A DNA stretch of 32,787 nt from Peptococcaceae bacterium SCADC1_2_3. GTDB taxonomy: Bacteria; Bacillota; Desulfotomaculia; Desulfotomaculales; Nap2-2B. Below are positions 23,758-32,739 of the stretch, in pieces. Within the stretch, counting starts at the first letter, position 1. Each line of letters opens with the position of its first letter. The notes beneath the pieces were generated by a model, which saw only the letters and a program-made list of their open reading frames with translations, ran no database searches and had not been told where the DNA came from. Made by a program: the position numbers and the translations under genes. The stretch spans positions 1-32,787 of the forward strand of contig JJNX02000018.1 in assembly GCA_000681355.2 (NCBI GenBank), given 5' to 3'.

Positions 23758-24150
23758 TTACCTTTTGGAAAATTGGGGCGCCCGCCGGGCCTTTTTTAAG
23801 CCGTACTTTCTTCTTTCTTTCATCCTAGGATCCCGGGTAAGAAACCCGGCCCGTTTAAGTATAACCCTTAAATTCGGGTCGGCTTCAATCATGGCCCGGG
23901 CTATACCCTGCTTCAATGCTCCTGCCTGTCCGCTTAAGCCCCCGCCATTTACCCGGGCTGAAACATTAAACCGGTTGGCCAATCCGGTTAACTCAAGGGG
24001 CTGACGGACAAGAACCTCTAAAACTTTGCGGCCAAAATAAGCCCCGGCTTCTTTACCATTCACCGTAACTTTCCCTTCACCAGGCACCAGATAAACCCTG
24101 GCTACCGCGTTCTTACGCCGCCCTGTACCGTAAAACCTTACCTGCTCCAA
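23758..24150 (-). CDS. rpsI: 30S ribosomal protein S9
   Basis: A 130-residue S9 of normal length. It has the N-terminal [15 protein letters not shown] and the C-terminal basic tail [24 protein letters not shown], whose last residues reach the P-site tRNA. It starts with UUG inside the end of rplM (13-nt overlap), implying coupled translation. It is the last gene of the cluster and is followed at once by a strong terminator. Confidence 0.98.
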   Translation of the reverse strand: MEQVRFYGTGRRKNAVARVYLVPGEGKVTVNGKEAGAYFGRKVLEVLVRQPLELTGLANRFNVSARVNGGGLSGQAGALKQGIARAMIEADPNLRVILKRAGFLTRDPRMKERRKYGLKKARRAPQFSKR

Positions 24151-24611
24151 TTAATTACCTTCCCCCTCTTACCATCTAAAATACCCACTTCCCATTTCTC
24201 CGGCGTTTGCGCAGCGTGGGGATGTTCTGCTCCTTTATAAACGCGTAACTTTTTAATCATAATTGACCCTAAATGGTTATGCGGCAACATACCTTTAACT
24301 GCTTTTTCAACCGCAAACTCTGGCCTGTTTTGCATTAAAGTACCATAATTTATTTTTTTTAATCCTCCCGGATAATTTGAGTGCCGGAAATAAAACTTAT
24401 TTTTTAATTTCTTGCCGGTAAGAACAACCTTGGCGGCATTAATTATAATAACATGATTCCCCATGCTTATATGCGGGGTATACAAAGGACTATATTTTCC
24501 CCGTAAAAGCGAGGCTGCCTCGGCCGCTAAACGCCCTAGCACTTTTCCTTCCGCGTCTATAAGATACCACTTTTCTTTTATTTCTTCTTTTTTGGCCATA
24601 TATGTTTTCAA
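24138..24611 (-). CDS. rplM: 50S ribosomal protein L13
   Basis: A 157-residue L13, with [31 protein letters not shown] and GMLPHNHLG. The UUG at 24611 is the likely start: GGAGGAG lies upstream at good distance, and it gives the usual short MKTYMAK lead. L13 binds 23S rRNA early in large-subunit assembly. It is paired with rpsI in the usual way and has its own promoter in the 101-bp gap after truA. Confidence 0.98.
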   Translation of the reverse strand: MKTYMAKKEEIKEKWYLIDAEGKVLGRLAAEAASLLRGKYSPLYTPHISMGNHVIIINAAKVVLTGKKLKNKFYFRHSNYPGGLKKINYGTLMQNRPEFAVEKAVKGMLPHNHLGSIMIKKLRVYKGAEHPHAAQTPEKWEVGILDGKRGKVINWSR

Positions 24612-24637
24612 AAGATAGCTCCTCCTCTTATTTATAA

Positions 24638-24666
24638 AACATATAAAATAAAATCCATCTTGTCAA
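24638..24666 (-). promoter_or_regulatory. Sigma-A promoter for rplM-rpsI
   Basis: On the minus strand -35 TTGACA (24661-24666), a 17-bp spacer and -10 TATGTT (24638-24643), with the rplM start about 30 bp further on. The -10 is less than ideal, so it may add to read-through from truA. Confidence 0.6.
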
Positions 24667-24712
24667 GAAATAAAACTCTATAATAAATAATTTTTAGCTT
24701 ACCTTAAAGACT

Positions 24713-25459
24713 CTAATACTCTACCTTGACCAGGCATAAGCCGTGCGCTGGTACAGTTGGACCTGCTAAAGTGTGGTCACAGGAGTTTAATATATTGATT
24801 ATTTCCTGAGGGGCTAACTTTTTTTTACCTACTTCTAGTAAGGTACCCGTTATTAAGCGTACCATCCGGTATAAAAAACCATCCGCCTTAAAAATAAAAT
24901 AAATAAACTTATCCTTTTGGGTAACCTGGACCCGGTAAAGGGTCCGGACAGTATTTTTTGGTTGGGCACAACTTGCCATAAAGGAAGCAAAATCATGTTG
25001 CCCTTCTAAAAAATCAGCTGCTTCAGCACAGGCTGCTACATCCAGCTGCCGGGGAATAAAATAAGCATAAAAGCGCCAAAAGGGTGATGGTAACGAATGA
25101 TTATATGCCGTATAAACGTAGGTTTTTGCCTTCGCCCCAAATCGGGCGTGAAACTGCAAGGGTACCTCTACAGCGGACAAAGCAACAATATCATCAGGCA
25201 ATAAACCATTTAAGGCGGGAACAATCCGCCCGACAGGAACCTTCCAGTTCGAAACCGTAAAATTAATTACTTGATTTAAGGCGTGTACTCCTGCATCGGT
25301 ACGTCCGGCCCCAATTACTTTAATTTTTTCACCAGACAGGTGGGAAAGACGGTCTTCTAATATTTCCTGGATAGTTTTAAGGCCCGTGCCTTGCTGTTTC
25401 TGGTAGCCATGATAATTTGTACCATCATAAGCAATAGTTATTTTGAAGTTTTGGAGCAA
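24713..25459 (-). CDS. truA: tRNA pseudouridine synthase A
   Basis: A 248-residue TruA that makes pseudouridine at positions 38-40 of tRNA anticodon arms. The catalytic Asp55 lies in GAGRTDAGVHA, and IAYDGTNYHGYQKQ and FLYRMVRLITGTLL are family stretches. Its UUG start comes directly after the rplQ stop (TAG-TTG), with GGAG upstream, so expression is coupled. Placement after rplQ is common in Bacillota, although ecf transporter genes that often lie between rplQ and truA are absent here. Confidence 0.96.
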   Translation of the reverse strand: MLQNFKITIAYDGTNYHGYQKQQGTGLKTIQEILEDRLSHLSGEKIKVIGAGRTDAGVHALNQVINFTVSNWKVPVGRIVPALNGLLPDDIVALSAVEVPLQFHARFGAKAKTYVYTAYNHSLPSPFWRFYAYFIPRQLDVAACAEAADFLEGQHDFASFMASCAQPKNTVRTLYRVQVTQKDKFIYFIFKADGFLYRMVRLITGTLLEVGKKKLAPQEIINILNSCDHTLAGPTVPAHGLCLVKVEY

Positions 25460-25798
25460 CTAAACCAACTCCAAAATTACCATTGAAGCCGCATCTCCTT
25501 TTCGTAGTCCAGTTTTAACAATCCGGGTATAGCCACCCGTACGGTCAGTGTAACTCGGGCCAATATCATTAAAGAGAGAGCGGACCACCTGCTCATCGTA
25601 AATATAAGCTAGGGCCTGACGTCTGGCCGCAAGATCCCCTTGCTTGGCCAGCGTAACTATGCGATCGGCAATTGTTTTTACCTCCTTGGCCCGAGCTTGG
25701 GTAGTTTGAATACGTTTATGCCGGAATAAGGAAGTAACTAAATTTCTTAACATAGCCTGACGGTGACCGGTATTAAGACCTAATTTTCGATAACCCAT
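25460..25798 (-). CDS. rplQ: 50S ribosomal protein L17
   Basis: A 112-residue L17 starting [20 protein letters not shown], the usual N terminus. I reject the longer GTG start at 25849, which would overlap rpoA and add 17 unrelated residues. AAAGGGGGAG precedes the ATG. It lies 16 bp after rpoA in the standard order. The C terminus, [11 protein letters not shown], is typical for a complete short-form L17. Confidence 0.97.
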   Translation of the reverse strand: MGYRKLGLNTGHRQAMLRNLVTSLFRHKRIQTTQARAKEVKTIADRIVTLAKQGDLAARRQALAYIYDEQVVRSLFNDIGPSYTDRTGGYTRIVKTGLRKGDAASMVILELV

Positions 25799-25814
25799 TT
25801 TTCTCCCCCTTTTG

Positions 25815-26759
25815 TCAATCACCCTTGTGTAAAGATAAACCCAATTCACTTAACTTTTTAACTACTTCTTCTAAAGATTTTTTGCCTAAGTTACGCACCT
25901 TTATCATTTCTTCTTCGTTACGCTGGAGCAGTTCGCTAACGGTATTTATCCCTGCTCTTTTTAAGCAATTATAAGAACGCATAGAAAGATCCAGATCTTC
26001 AATGCTCATATCTAAATACTTTTCTTTGGTATTTTCTATCTTTTCTTCTTTTACTTCAACCTTATTTACGGTGGTGGTAAACCCACTAAATAAAGAGATA
26101 TATTCTTCGGAAATTTTGGCCGCCATGCTAATGGCTTCATCCGGCTTAATTGTTCCGTTAGTCCAAACTTCCAGGATTAGTTTATCAAAATCAGTGCGCT
26201 GACCCACCCGGATGTTTTCAACGCTATAATTAACCTTACGCACCGGACTAAATATAGCGTCCACTGGAATAGCCCCGATAACATGGTCATCCTGCTTATT
26301 GTTTTCGGCCGGTACATATCCCCGTCCTTTATTTACTGCCATCTCCATATAAAGACGCCCGTTATGAGCCAGAGTAGCAAGGTGCAGTTCCGGGTTTAAA
26401 ATCTCTACATCGGCATCGTAAATAATATCTTTAGCTTTAACTTCTTTTTCTCCCTTTTCCTCAAGACGCAAAATCTTTTCCTCGTTGCTATAAACCTTTA
26501 AACAAAGGCTTTTTACGTTCAAAATAAGCTCGGTAACGTCCTCGGTAACCCCAGGGATAATTGAAAATTCATGCAATGTCCCGTCAATTTTTACCGAAGT
26601 AACGGCAACCCCAGGAAGAGAGGAAAGTAAGATTCGCCTAAAAAAATTACCTAAGGTAATACCATATCCTCTTTCCAGCGGCCCTATAACAAATTTAGCG
26701 TAAGTATCATCTTCATCTGTATTTACACATTCAATTTTGGGCTTCTCCATTTCCAACAC
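25815..26759 (-). CDS. rpoA: RNA polymerase alpha subunit
   Basis: A 314-residue alpha subunit of normal length. The N-terminal domain (about 1-230) that dimerises and binds beta/beta' starts with MEKPKIE and has [24 protein letters not shown]. The C-terminal domain (about 248-314), which contacts UP-element DNA and activators, has the helix-hairpin stretch [14 protein letters not shown] and [12 protein letters not shown]. The start is GTG at 26759 behind GGAGGTTAATTAGCGA. It is separated from rpsD by a 157-bp gap filled by a repeat element. Confidence 0.98.
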   Translation of the reverse strand: MLEMEKPKIECVNTDEDDTYAKFVIGPLERGYGITLGNFFRRILLSSLPGVAVTSVKIDGTLHEFSIIPGVTEDVTELILNVKSLCLKVYSNEEKILRLEEKGEKEVKAKDIIYDADVEILNPELHLATLAHNGRLYMEMAVNKGRGYVPAENNKQDDHVIGAIPVDAIFSPVRKVNYSVENIRVGQRTDFDKLILEVWTNGTIKPDEAISMAAKISEEYISLFSGFTTTVNKVEVKEEKIENTKEKYLDMSIEDLDLSMRSYNCLKRAGINTVSELLQRNEEEMIKVRNLGKKSLEEVVKKLSELGLSLHKGD

Positions 26760-26780
26760 TCGCTAATTAACCTCCTTCTC

Positions 26781-26915
26781 GGTCGTCGACGACTGACGAC
26801 CGATTTGTCGGATAGCAGTTGTCAGGACGGTTATAAAGTTTTTTTAATTTATTTTTTTTCGTTTTTTATTCTTCCTGACGTCTGATAACTGACGACCGAC
26901 GACCAATTTGATCGG
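26781..26915. repeat. Dispersed GACGACC/GACGTC repeat element between rpsD and rpoA
   Basis: Two structured ends flank an AT-rich core. The left end starts GGTCGTCGACGACTGACGACC and the right end is CCTGACGTCTGATAACTGACGACCGACGACC. ACTGACGACCGA is directly repeated in both ends, while GGTCGTC and GACGACC are inverted. The right end shares, in the same orientation, TCCTGACGTCTGAT-type sequence and the neighbouring A-rich core with a second copy inside the L30-L15 fusion. It is a small non-coding mobile-type repeat; its effect on the mRNA is unknown. Confidence 0.8.
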
Positions 26916-26916
26916 C

Positions 26917-27543
26917 TTAACGGGAGTATAATTCCACCACTAGATGTTCCGCTACCGGAGCATCAATTTGCTCACGCTTTGGTAAGGCTACCACTTTTCC
27001 CCTGGCCTGATCGTACCTATATTCAAACCAGGCAGGTGGAGTCGCTTGCGCCGCTCGATCTATTAATTCTTTAACCCTTGGGATATCCTTACTTTTTTCC
27101 TGGAAGGCAATTTCATCCCCCACTTTTACCATATAAGAGGGGATATTTACTTTTTTATCATTTACCATAAAATGGCCATGCAGAATTAGTTGCCGGGCTT
27201 CCATTCGTGAACCACTCAAACCTAAACGATAAACAACATTATCCAAACGCCGTTCCAAAAGGCTAAGTAAATTTTCGCCCGTAATCCCCCTCTGTCGTTC
27301 TGCCCGTTCAAAATAATTATGAAATTGCCTTTCCAAAACACCGTAAATATGCCTGGTTTTTTGTTTTTCCCTTAATTGTAAACCGTACTCCTTGGCTTTC
27401 TTCCGTCCTTTGCCATGAACACCCGGCGCGTAACTGCGCTTTTCTACCGCACATTTATTGGAATAACAACGATCCCCTTTTAAAAATAACTTAATTCCAT
27501 CCCGCCGGCAAAGCCGGCAACGTGGACCGGTATATTTGGCCAA
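26917..27543 (-). CDS. rpsD: 30S ribosomal protein S4 (zinc-binding form)
   Basis: A 208-residue S4. The N terminus has four cysteines (9, 12, 26 and 31: CRLC...C....C), the zinc-containing C+ form that many bacteria have replaced by a Cys-free copy. The S4 RNA-binding domain is [30 protein letters not shown] (near 92-121). S4 is a primary 16S-binding protein and an autoregulator of its operon in several bacteria. It starts with UUG behind AAAGGAGGAAAAATAAAAG. Confidence 0.98.
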   Translation of the reverse strand: MAKYTGPRCRLCRRDGIKLFLKGDRCYSNKCAVEKRSYAPGVHGKGRKKAKEYGLQLREKQKTRHIYGVLERQFHNYFERAERQRGITGENLLSLLERRLDNVVYRLGLSGSRMEARQLILHGHFMVNDKKVNIPSYMVKVGDEIAFQEKSKDIPRVKELIDRAAQATPPAWFEYRYDQARGKVVALPKREQIDAPVAEHLVVELYSR

Positions 27544-27569
27544 CTTTTATTTTTCCTCCTTTAAAGGTG

Positions 27570-27959
27570 TTAAACCCGCCGGCGCTTAGGTGGCCGGCAA
27601 CCGTTATGAGGAATAGGGGTAACGTCTTTGATTAAATTAACCTCTATTCCAGCAGCTTGTAAGGAACGGATGGCCGCCTCGCGGCCCGCCCCAGGGCCCT
27701 TAACCAACACTTCAACCTGTTTCATTCCGTGAGCCATTGCTTCTTTAGCTGCCGCACTAGCAGCAACTTGCGCGGCAAAGGGAGTGCTTTTACGAGAACC
27801 TTTAAAGCCTGCTGTTCCTGCACTGGCCCAAGCAACAGCATTCCCCTTCACATCAGTAATAGTAATAATAGTATTATTGAACGTAGATTTAATATGCGCA
27901 ACCCCATTTTCTATGTTTTTTCGCTCGCGCTTTTTTAGACGGCTAGTTCGACGCGCCAT
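27570..27959 (-). CDS. rpsK: 30S ribosomal protein S11
   Basis: A 129-residue S11, with [15 protein letters not shown], the [14 protein letters not shown] segment and the C-terminal [16 protein letters not shown], of standard length. It works in the 30S platform near the Shine-Dalgarno duplex. Order rpsM-rpsK-rpsD is the normal one. AAAGGAGG lies upstream of the ATG, 22 bp after rpsM. Confidence 0.98.
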   Translation of the reverse strand: MARRTSRLKKRERKNIENGVAHIKSTFNNTIITITDVKGNAVAWASAGTAGFKGSRKSTPFAAQVAASAAAKEAMAHGMKQVEVLVKGPGAGREAAIRSLQAAGIEVNLIKDVTPIPHNGCRPPKRRRV

Positions 27960-27981
27960 TCAAATTTTTGCCTCCTTTTTC

Positions 27982-28353
27982 CTATTTTTTCCGTCGCACG
28001 CCCACCGTGCGACGAGGCCCCTTGCGCGTGCGGGCATTTGTTTTGGTTCGTTGACCTCTTACCGGCAAGCCGCGCCGGTGGCGCAGTCCCCGGTAGCACC
28101 CAATTTCCATTAATCTTTTAATATTTAAGGCCACTTCGCGCCGTAGCTCACCTTCTACGGTGTAATTTTTTTCAATTACTTCTCTTAAGCGGTTAATTTC
28201 TTCTTCCGTTAAATTTTTTACCCGAGTATCGGGATTAACTGCGGTTTGCTGTAAAATCCTTCTTACGCTTGGCCGACCGATACCATATATATAGGTCAAG
28301 CCTACTTCAACTCGCTTGTCCCGGGGTAAGTCTACCCCGGCAATACGTGCCAT
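27982..28353 (-). CDS. rpsM: 30S ribosomal protein S13
   Basis: A 123-residue S13 starting [26 protein letters not shown] and ending with the basic [20 protein letters not shown] tail that contacts P-site tRNA and the intersubunit bridge. Length and motifs are complete. It follows rpmJ by 27 bp in the standard cluster, with AAGAGGTGATTTTTAAA before the ATG. Confidence 0.98.
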   Translation of the reverse strand: MARIAGVDLPRDKRVEVGLTYIYGIGRPSVRRILQQTAVNPDTRVKNLTEEEINRLREVIEKNYTVEGELRREVALNIKRLMEIGCYRGLRHRRGLPVRGQRTKTNARTRKGPRRTVGVRRKK

Positions 28354-28380
28354 TTTTAAAAATCACCTCTTACCTAAAAT

Positions 28381-28494
28381 CTAACCCTGCCTTTGTTTAT
28401 GTTTAGGGTTTTCACATATTACCATTACCTTACCGTGGCGCCGGATAATTTTACATTTTTCACAAATTAGTTTTACTGATGGTCGGACCTTCAA
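28381..28494 (-). CDS. rpmJ: 50S ribosomal protein L36
   Basis: A 37-residue L36 read as [19 protein letters not shown]... ending KHKQRQG. The CxxC (Cys11 and Cys14... pattern), Cys27 and His32 make the zinc-ribbon of the metal-binding L36 form. It begins with UUG (28494) behind a GGGGGG stretch. It lies between infA and rpsM in the normal order. Confidence 0.95.
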   Translation of the reverse strand: MKVRPSVKLICEKCKIIRRHGKVMVICENPKHKQRQG

Positions 28495-28520
28495 TTATTA
28501 CAACCCCCCTTTACCCGGTT

Positions 28521-28739
28521 TTACTTAAAACGGTAAACAATGCGCCCCCGGGTTAAGTCATAAGGAGATAACTCAACCACTACCCGGTCACCGGGTAAAA
28601 TACGAATAAAATTCATCCGAATTTTTCCGGATACGTGCGCCAACACTTTATGCCCGTTTTCAAGTTCCACTCTAAACATGGCGTTAGGAAGCGGTTCAAT
28701 AACCGTTCCCTCAACCTCAATTACATTTTGCTTTGGCAT
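28521..28739 (-). CDS. infA: Translation initiation factor IF-1
   Basis: A 72-residue OB-fold IF-1, [13 protein letters not shown]...[13 protein letters not shown], which occupies the 30S A site during initiation. ATG at 28739 gives the family length. The only strong GGAGG lies about 18 nt upstream of it, next to an in-frame TTG at 28757 that would add MFILKK, so the initiation site is not ideal for either choice. The residues before MPKQ do not match the family. Confidence 0.95.
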   Translation of the reverse strand: MPKQNVIEVEGTVIEPLPNAMFRVELENGHKVLAHVSGKIRMNFIRILPGDRVVVELSPYDLTRGRIVYRFK

Positions 28740-28768
28740 TTTCTTTAAAATAAACAATCCTCCTTTAA

Positions 28769-29053
28769 TTATGGGCCAGATACTTCACTTATCTTTTTGC
28801 GGATGTCCGCATCAGTAACCCGCCGCTTGGGGCTTATATCTTTTAAGAACAATTCGCCGGCTGCAAAAGGACAAATTTTTAAATGCTTAATATTTTTCTT
28901 TTTAGGGCCGCTTATTTTGCGTTCTTTTCCGTTTACTACCTGGACCATAGTTTCATTAATTACTTTCCAAATAAAGTAATACTTGCCTTTGTCGCGCCCT
29001 GCTTTTGAACAAACCAGCCGGCCGGGAACAAACTCTTCTTCTTTCATCGGCAA
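28769..29053 (-). CDS. KOW-domain RNA-binding protein (L14e/L6e/L27e-like)
   Basis: A 94-residue basic protein with a KOW-type SH3-like start ([22 protein letters not shown], residues 10-31) and a basic [15 protein letters not shown] stretch. Such genes are commonly found between map and infA in clostridia and are annotated as L14E/L6E/L27E-like. It presumably binds rRNA, but its role is not established. It begins with UUG directly after the map stop (ATG at 29047 is an alternative), with GGGGTGG upstream. Confidence 0.9.
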   Translation of the reverse strand: MPMKEEEFVPGRLVCSKAGRDKGKYYFIWKVINETMVQVVNGKERKISGPKKKNIKHLKICPFAAGELFLKDISPKRRVTDADIRKKISEVSGP

Positions 29054-29806
29054 TTATTCCACCCCTGCGGTGAGTATTTCTGGTTTATTATTCAGAACAA
29101 GCACGGTATGTTCGAAATGAGCCGATAATTTCCCGTCCAGGGTTACTACCGTCCAGTTATCCGCTAAGGTACGAACAGCATGAGTACCTGCATTTACCAT
29201 AGGTTCAATAGCTAGGGTCATCCCGGAAACAAGCCTTAAGCCCCGTCCTGGTTTACCGTAATTTGGCACTTGGGGTTCTTCGTGCATTGCCCGGCCAATG
29301 CCGTGACCTACGTAATCCCTGACCACAGAAAAACCATGGGCTTCCACATAGCTTTGGATAGCGTGAGAGATATCAAATAAACGGTTCTCGGCCTGGGCAT
29401 TACTAATACCCTCCGCTAAAGCTTCTCTGGTAACCTTAAGTAATGCTTTCGCGTCAGCGCTGATTTCCCCCACCGGAAAAGTCCGGGCTCCATCGCCAAA
29501 GTATCCGTTTAATTCCACGCCAAGGTCAATACTGATAATATCTCCCTCTTTTAGTTTTCGCTGTCCTGGAATACCGTGTACCACCTCTTCGTTTACGGAA
29601 GTGCAAATATTGGCGGGAAAATTATACAGTCCCTTAAATGCCGGCCGGACATGTTTTTGCCGGATAAAATTTTCCGCCAACCGGTCAAGTTCGATAGTGG
29701 TCACCCCTGGTTTAATAGCCTTAGCCAAAACCGTAAAAGTTTCACTGACTATACGCCCAGCTTCACGCATTAAAGCTATTTCCCGCGGCGACTTAATGGT
29801 AATCAT
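29054..29806 (-). CDS. map: Methionine aminopeptidase type I
   Basis: A 250-residue type I methionine aminopeptidase, which removes the initiator Met from new proteins. All metal and catalytic residues are visible: His77, Asp94, Asp105, His168, Glu201 and Glu232, by alignment to the E. coli set. It normally follows adk; here it follows secY by 13 bp, and adk is absent. The start ATG lies behind GAGGATGAAATTATA. Confidence 0.97.
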   Translation of the reverse strand: MITIKSPREIALMREAGRIVSETFTVLAKAIKPGVTTIELDRLAENFIRQKHVRPAFKGLYNFPANICTSVNEEVVHGIPGQRKLKEGDIISIDLGVELNGYFGDGARTFPVGEISADAKALLKVTREALAEGISNAQAENRLFDISHAIQSYVEAHGFSVVRDYVGHGIGRAMHEEPQVPNYGKPGRGLRLVSGMTLAIEPMVNAGTHAVRTLADNWTVVTLDGKLSAHFEHTVLVLNNKPEILTAGVE

Positions 29807-29819
29807 TATAATTTCATCC

Positions 29820-31079
29820 TCATTTAATAAAACCCTGGTAACTGCGCATTAAAAGATTTGCTTCCACTTGCTTCATGGTATCAAGGGCCACCCCAACCAC
29901 AATTAACAAAGCTGTTCCGCCAAAATAAACATTGGGAATACGGGTAGCCAATAAGACAAACCCTGGTAAGATAGCAATTAAGGCCAAAAAAATGGCTCCT
30001 GCCAGAGTAATCCGGCTCATAACCCGGCTAATAAACTCGGCTGTCGGCCGTCCAGGCCGGATGCCCGGGATAAAGCCCCCGTACTTTTTAATGTTATCGG
30101 CCACATCTACCGGATTCATGATTACCGCGGTGTAAAAATAGGTAAAACCAATAATTAAAAGGGCGTAAACTATGGTATGCGCCGCGGTGCCCCAACCAAA
30201 ATAAGTGGTAAACCAATTAGACGCGTTATTCCCTGAAAACCAGGTGGCCAGCTGCTGCGGAAACATTAAAATAGAAGAAGCGAAAATAAGCGGGATAACC
30301 CCGGCCTGATTAACCCGTAAAGGAATATGCGTGCTTTGACCACCGTATACTTTCCGTCCCACTACTCTTTTGGCGTATTGAACGGGTATGCGCCGCTGAC
30401 CTTCGTTGACCAGAACTATACCGGCAATAACCAAAACCCCGATTACGGCCATGGTCAGGATATTTAAAATATTTATTGTTTCCGCCTGAAAATACTCGGT
30501 TACCTGGTAAAATCCGGCCGGAACGCGGGAAACAATGCCGGCAAAAATTAATAAAGATATACCATTGCCAATGCCTTTTTCCGTAATTTGCTCTCCGATC
30601 CACATTAACAAAGTCGTTCCGGCCGTTAAGGTAAGGGCCACAATTAAATATTGTTCAATCGTAGGCTTTACAAAAGCTTGCCTTAAGGCTACACTCATCC
30701 CTATAGCTTGAATAAAGGCCAAAACTACCGTAAAATAACGGGTATACTGGGCAATTTTTTTCCGCCCCTCTTCCCCCTCCTTGGCCAAACGCTCCAGTTG
30801 GGGGATTACTATGGTCAATAATTGCATAATAATAGACGCGTTAATATACGGCGTAATGGACATGGCAAAAACAGCAAAGTTTTTAAAGGCTCCTCCGGAA
30901 ATAACATCAAAAAAACCAAAAATTATACCACTGGCAATTAAATCATTAAAAACCTTTATATCTATCCCCGGTACCGGAATATGCGCGCCAATCCGGAAAA
31001 CAAACAACATGGCCAAGGTAAAAAGTATCTTTTTTCTTAATTCCTCTACTTTTACCGCCGTCAGAAGACTCTTTAATAT
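29820..31079 (-). CDS. secY: Protein translocase subunit SecY, with apparent AUA start
   Basis: SecY, the channel of the Sec translocon, with about ten membrane helices; hallmarks are FRIGAHIPVPGID, GGAFKNFAVFAMSITPYINASIIMQ and NEGQRRIPVQYAKR. Extending to AUA at 31079 gives 419 residues, the normal length, and restores the conserved start LKSLLTAVKVEELRKKILFTLAM. GAGGTGA stands 5 nt before this AUA. The first ordinary start codon in frame is the UUG at 31016, which would remove 21 conserved residues and has no ribosome site. The AUA comes immediately after the rplO stop and is in the same frame. Confidence 0.95.
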   Translation of the reverse strand: MLKSLLTAVKVEELRKKILFTLAMLFVFRIGAHIPVPGIDIKVFNDLIASGIIFGFFDVISGGAFKNFAVFAMSITPYINASIIMQLLTIVIPQLERLAKEGEEGRKKIAQYTRYFTVVLAFIQAIGMSVALRQAFVKPTIEQYLIVALTLTAGTTLLMWIGEQITEKGIGNGISLLIFAGIVSRVPAGFYQVTEYFQAETINILNILTMAVIGVLVIAGIVLVNEGQRRIPVQYAKRVVGRKVYGGQSTHIPLRVNQAGVIPLIFASSILMFPQQLATWFSGNNASNWFTTYFGWGTAAHTIVYALLIIGFTYFYTAVIMNPVDVADNIKKYGGFIPGIRPGRPTAEFISRVMSRITLAGAIFLALIAILPGFVLLATRIPNVYFGGTALLIVVGVALDTMKQVEANLLMRSYQGFIK

Positions 31080-31091
31080 TTAAATCACCTC
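31077..31091 (-). promoter_or_regulatory. Ribosome site and AUA initiator of secY
   Basis: On the minus strand the order is GAGGTGA (31091-31085), TTTAA containing the rplO stop codon, then AUA (31079-31077) at exactly the position where other SecY frames have AUG. This decides the start for secY, if the base is real and not a sequencing error. Confidence 0.7.
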
Positions 31092-31802
31092 AGTTTTACC
31101 GCCCGCCGCATTAATCTTTTCTACGGCTGATTTGCTAAAAGCATGAAGGCGTATGATTAAAGCCTTTTCCAGTTTGCCCTGACCTAAAACCTTTACGCCA
31201 TCGCCAATTTTTTTTATTTTACGTTCACGTAAGAGGGCTTCAGGGGTGATAATGGCTCCGGCCGGAAAGTGATTTAGGATATTTAAATTAACCGTAACAA
31301 TCCTTTTTTTAAAAGGAGCATTACTAAAACCCCGTTTTGGAATACGGCGCTGCAGGGGCATTTGACCCCCTTCAAAACCCGGTCTTATACTGCTACCGGA
31401 ACGTGCTTTTTGTCCTTTATGCCCCCGGCCGGCAGTTTTTCCTAACCCTGAACCAATACCTTGCCCTTTACGGGTTCTTTTAGGACGGGCATTTTTATTA
31501 ACCATTAACGTATGCAATTGAACTATTTTTCCCGGCCCTAAAATGATTTCCGGTCGTCGTTCGTCGGTCGCCGGTACGGTTAAAGAATTAGTTTGTTTTT
31601 TTCTCCTGACGTCTGACGTCTGATGACTAACGTCCACTTTTACCAGGTGACTTACTTTATCCAGGGCTCCCCTTACGGCCGGACTATCTTCTAAAAAAAC
31701 CTGTGAATGGGTCTTTCTTAAGCCTAAAGTACGAACAATTACTCTTTGGGCCCTCGGGCACCCAATTACACTTTTCACCAGAGTAACTCTTAACTTTCCC
31801 AT
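31080..31802 (-). CDS. rpmD-rplO: Fused ribosomal proteins L30 and L15 in one frame
   Basis: A single 240-residue frame. Residues 1-58 are a complete L30 ([41 protein letters not shown]). Residues 93-240 are a complete L15 ([53 protein letters not shown]). They are joined by a linker of about 34 residues that is translated from a dispersed DNA repeat. No stop codon separates them, and L15 has no ATG or GTG where its own start belongs (GTT instead) and no ribosome site. So either a true fusion is made, perhaps cleaved later, or L15 starts weakly at a UUG. AGGAGATG precedes the L30 start. Confidence 0.93.
   Translation of the reverse strand: MGKLRVTLVKSVIGCPRAQRVIVRTLGLRKTHSQVFLEDSPAVRGALDKVSHLVKVDVSHQTSDVRRKKQTNSLTVPATDERRPEIILGPGKIVQLHTLMVNKNARPKRTRKGQGIGSGLGKTAGRGHKGQKARSGSSIRPGFEGGQMPLQRRIPKRGFSNAPFKKRIVTVNLNILNHFPAGAIITPEALLRERKIKKIGDGVKVLGQGKLEKALIIRLHAFSKSAVEKINAAGGKTEVI
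31540..31630. repeat. GACGTC/GACGACC repeat copy forming the L30-L15 linker
   Basis: On the minus strand GTTAGTCATCAGACGTCAGACGTCAGGAG is followed by an A-rich stretch, TTTAACCGT, then CGACCGACGAACGACGACC. The ATCAGACGTCAGGA end, the A-rich core, the AACCGT and the GACGACC end also occur in the same order in the element between rpsD and rpoA. This copy has an extra GACGTCA unit and keeps the reading frame open. Confidence 0.8.
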
Positions 31803-31819
31803 TAATCAATTCATCTCCT

Positions 31820-32320
31820 CTAGCCTAACAATTCGGCTACTGCTTTTCCCCGCAACTTAGCCACCGTAGTAATATCTTTTAGGCTTTTCAAAGCGGTCAT
31901 GGTAGCGTGGGCCATATTATTCGCGTTATTGGAACCTAAAGACTTAGTTAAAATATCCTTAACCCCGGCTAGCTCTAAAACAGCCCGCACTGCTCCTCCG
32001 GCAATAACGCCCGTTCCTGGTGAAGCAGGCTTTAAAAGCACCTTTCCGGCCCCAAATTCACCAACCTCTTGGTGGGGAATTGTAGTGCCCGACAAGGGGA
32101 TTCTAAGCATATTTTTTTTGGCATCCTCAATTCCTTTCCGAATAGCTTCAGGTACCTCACCGGCTTTACCTAAGCCAACCCCTACCTGACCCTTACCGTC
32201 ACCTACCGCCATAAGCACCGAAAAACTAAACCGGCGGCCACCTTTTACTACTTTCGCCACGCGGTTAATATAAAGTATTTTCTCAGCCAATTCTGGCTTA
32301 TCAGGATCAAACGACGACAA
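31820..32320 (-). CDS. rpsE: 30S ribosomal protein S5
   Basis: A 166-residue S5: the N-terminal double-stranded-RNA-binding-like part with [36 protein letters not shown], then the C-terminal domain with [23 protein letters not shown] and [15 protein letters not shown]5 takes part in decoding fidelity. The start is UUG behind AAGGGGAGAAAAGA. It lies 17 bp before the L30-L15 frame and 18 bp after rplR. Confidence 0.98.
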   Translation of the reverse strand: MSSFDPDKPELAEKILYINRVAKVVKGGRRFSFSVLMAVGDGKGQVGVGLGKAGEVPEAIRKGIEDAKKNMLRIPLSGTTIPHQEVGEFGAGKVLLKPASPGTGVIAGGAVRAVLELAGVKDILTKSLGSNNANNMAHATMTALKSLKDITTVAKLRGKAVAELLG

Positions 32321-32338
32321 TCTTTTCTCCCCTTTGCT

Positions 32339-32707
32339 TTAAAATTCCAGGCCACCCTCCCTGGCGGCATCAGCCAAAGCCTTAATCCTTCCGTGAAAAA
32401 TATAACCGCCCCGGTCAAAAACAACTTTATTAAGTCCTTTTTCCCTTGCTTTTTGCGCAATCAACCGGCCAACCAGGAACGCGGTTTCTTTATTATTCTT
32501 TTTCTGCCTTCCTGCTTTTAATTCCAAGGAAAGAGAGGAGGCCGAGGCCAAAGTAACTCCTTTTGTATCATCAATAACCTGAGCGTAAATATGCTTTAAA
32601 CTACGGTAAACATTTAACCTGGGTCGACCTGTGGTGCCAAATACTTTTTTTCTTACCCTTAAATGACGCTTTTTCCTTAACATATTATGGTTTACTTTTT
32701 TAAACAA
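32339..32707 (-). CDS. rplR: 50S ribosomal protein L18
   Basis: A 122-residue L18 of normal length, with [34 protein letters not shown] and the C-terminal [26 protein letters not shown]. It binds 5S rRNA with L5 and L25-type proteins. UUG at 32707 behind GGGTGGGTTATC is the best start because it supplies the usual FKKVNHN lead; the internal ATG at 32683 has no ribosome site. Confidence 0.97.
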   Translation of the reverse strand: MFKKVNHNMLRKKRHLRVRKKVFGTTGRPRLNVYRSLKHIYAQVIDDTKGVTLASASSLSLELKAGRQKKNNKETAFLVGRLIAQKAREKGLNKVVFDRGGYIFHGRIKALADAAREGGLEF

Positions 32708-32739
32708 GATAACCCACCCTTTTATTATTCTGTAACTAT

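Noticed and set aside
25799-25849. Longer rplQ start overlapping rpoA
   Set aside because: The extra 17 residues do not match L17, and the ATG at 25798 has a good ribosome site and the conserved N terminus.
26781-26915. Possible transcription terminator between rpsD and rpoA
   Set aside because: On the transcribed minus strand the core is A-rich, not U-rich, so there is no U-run after either stem.
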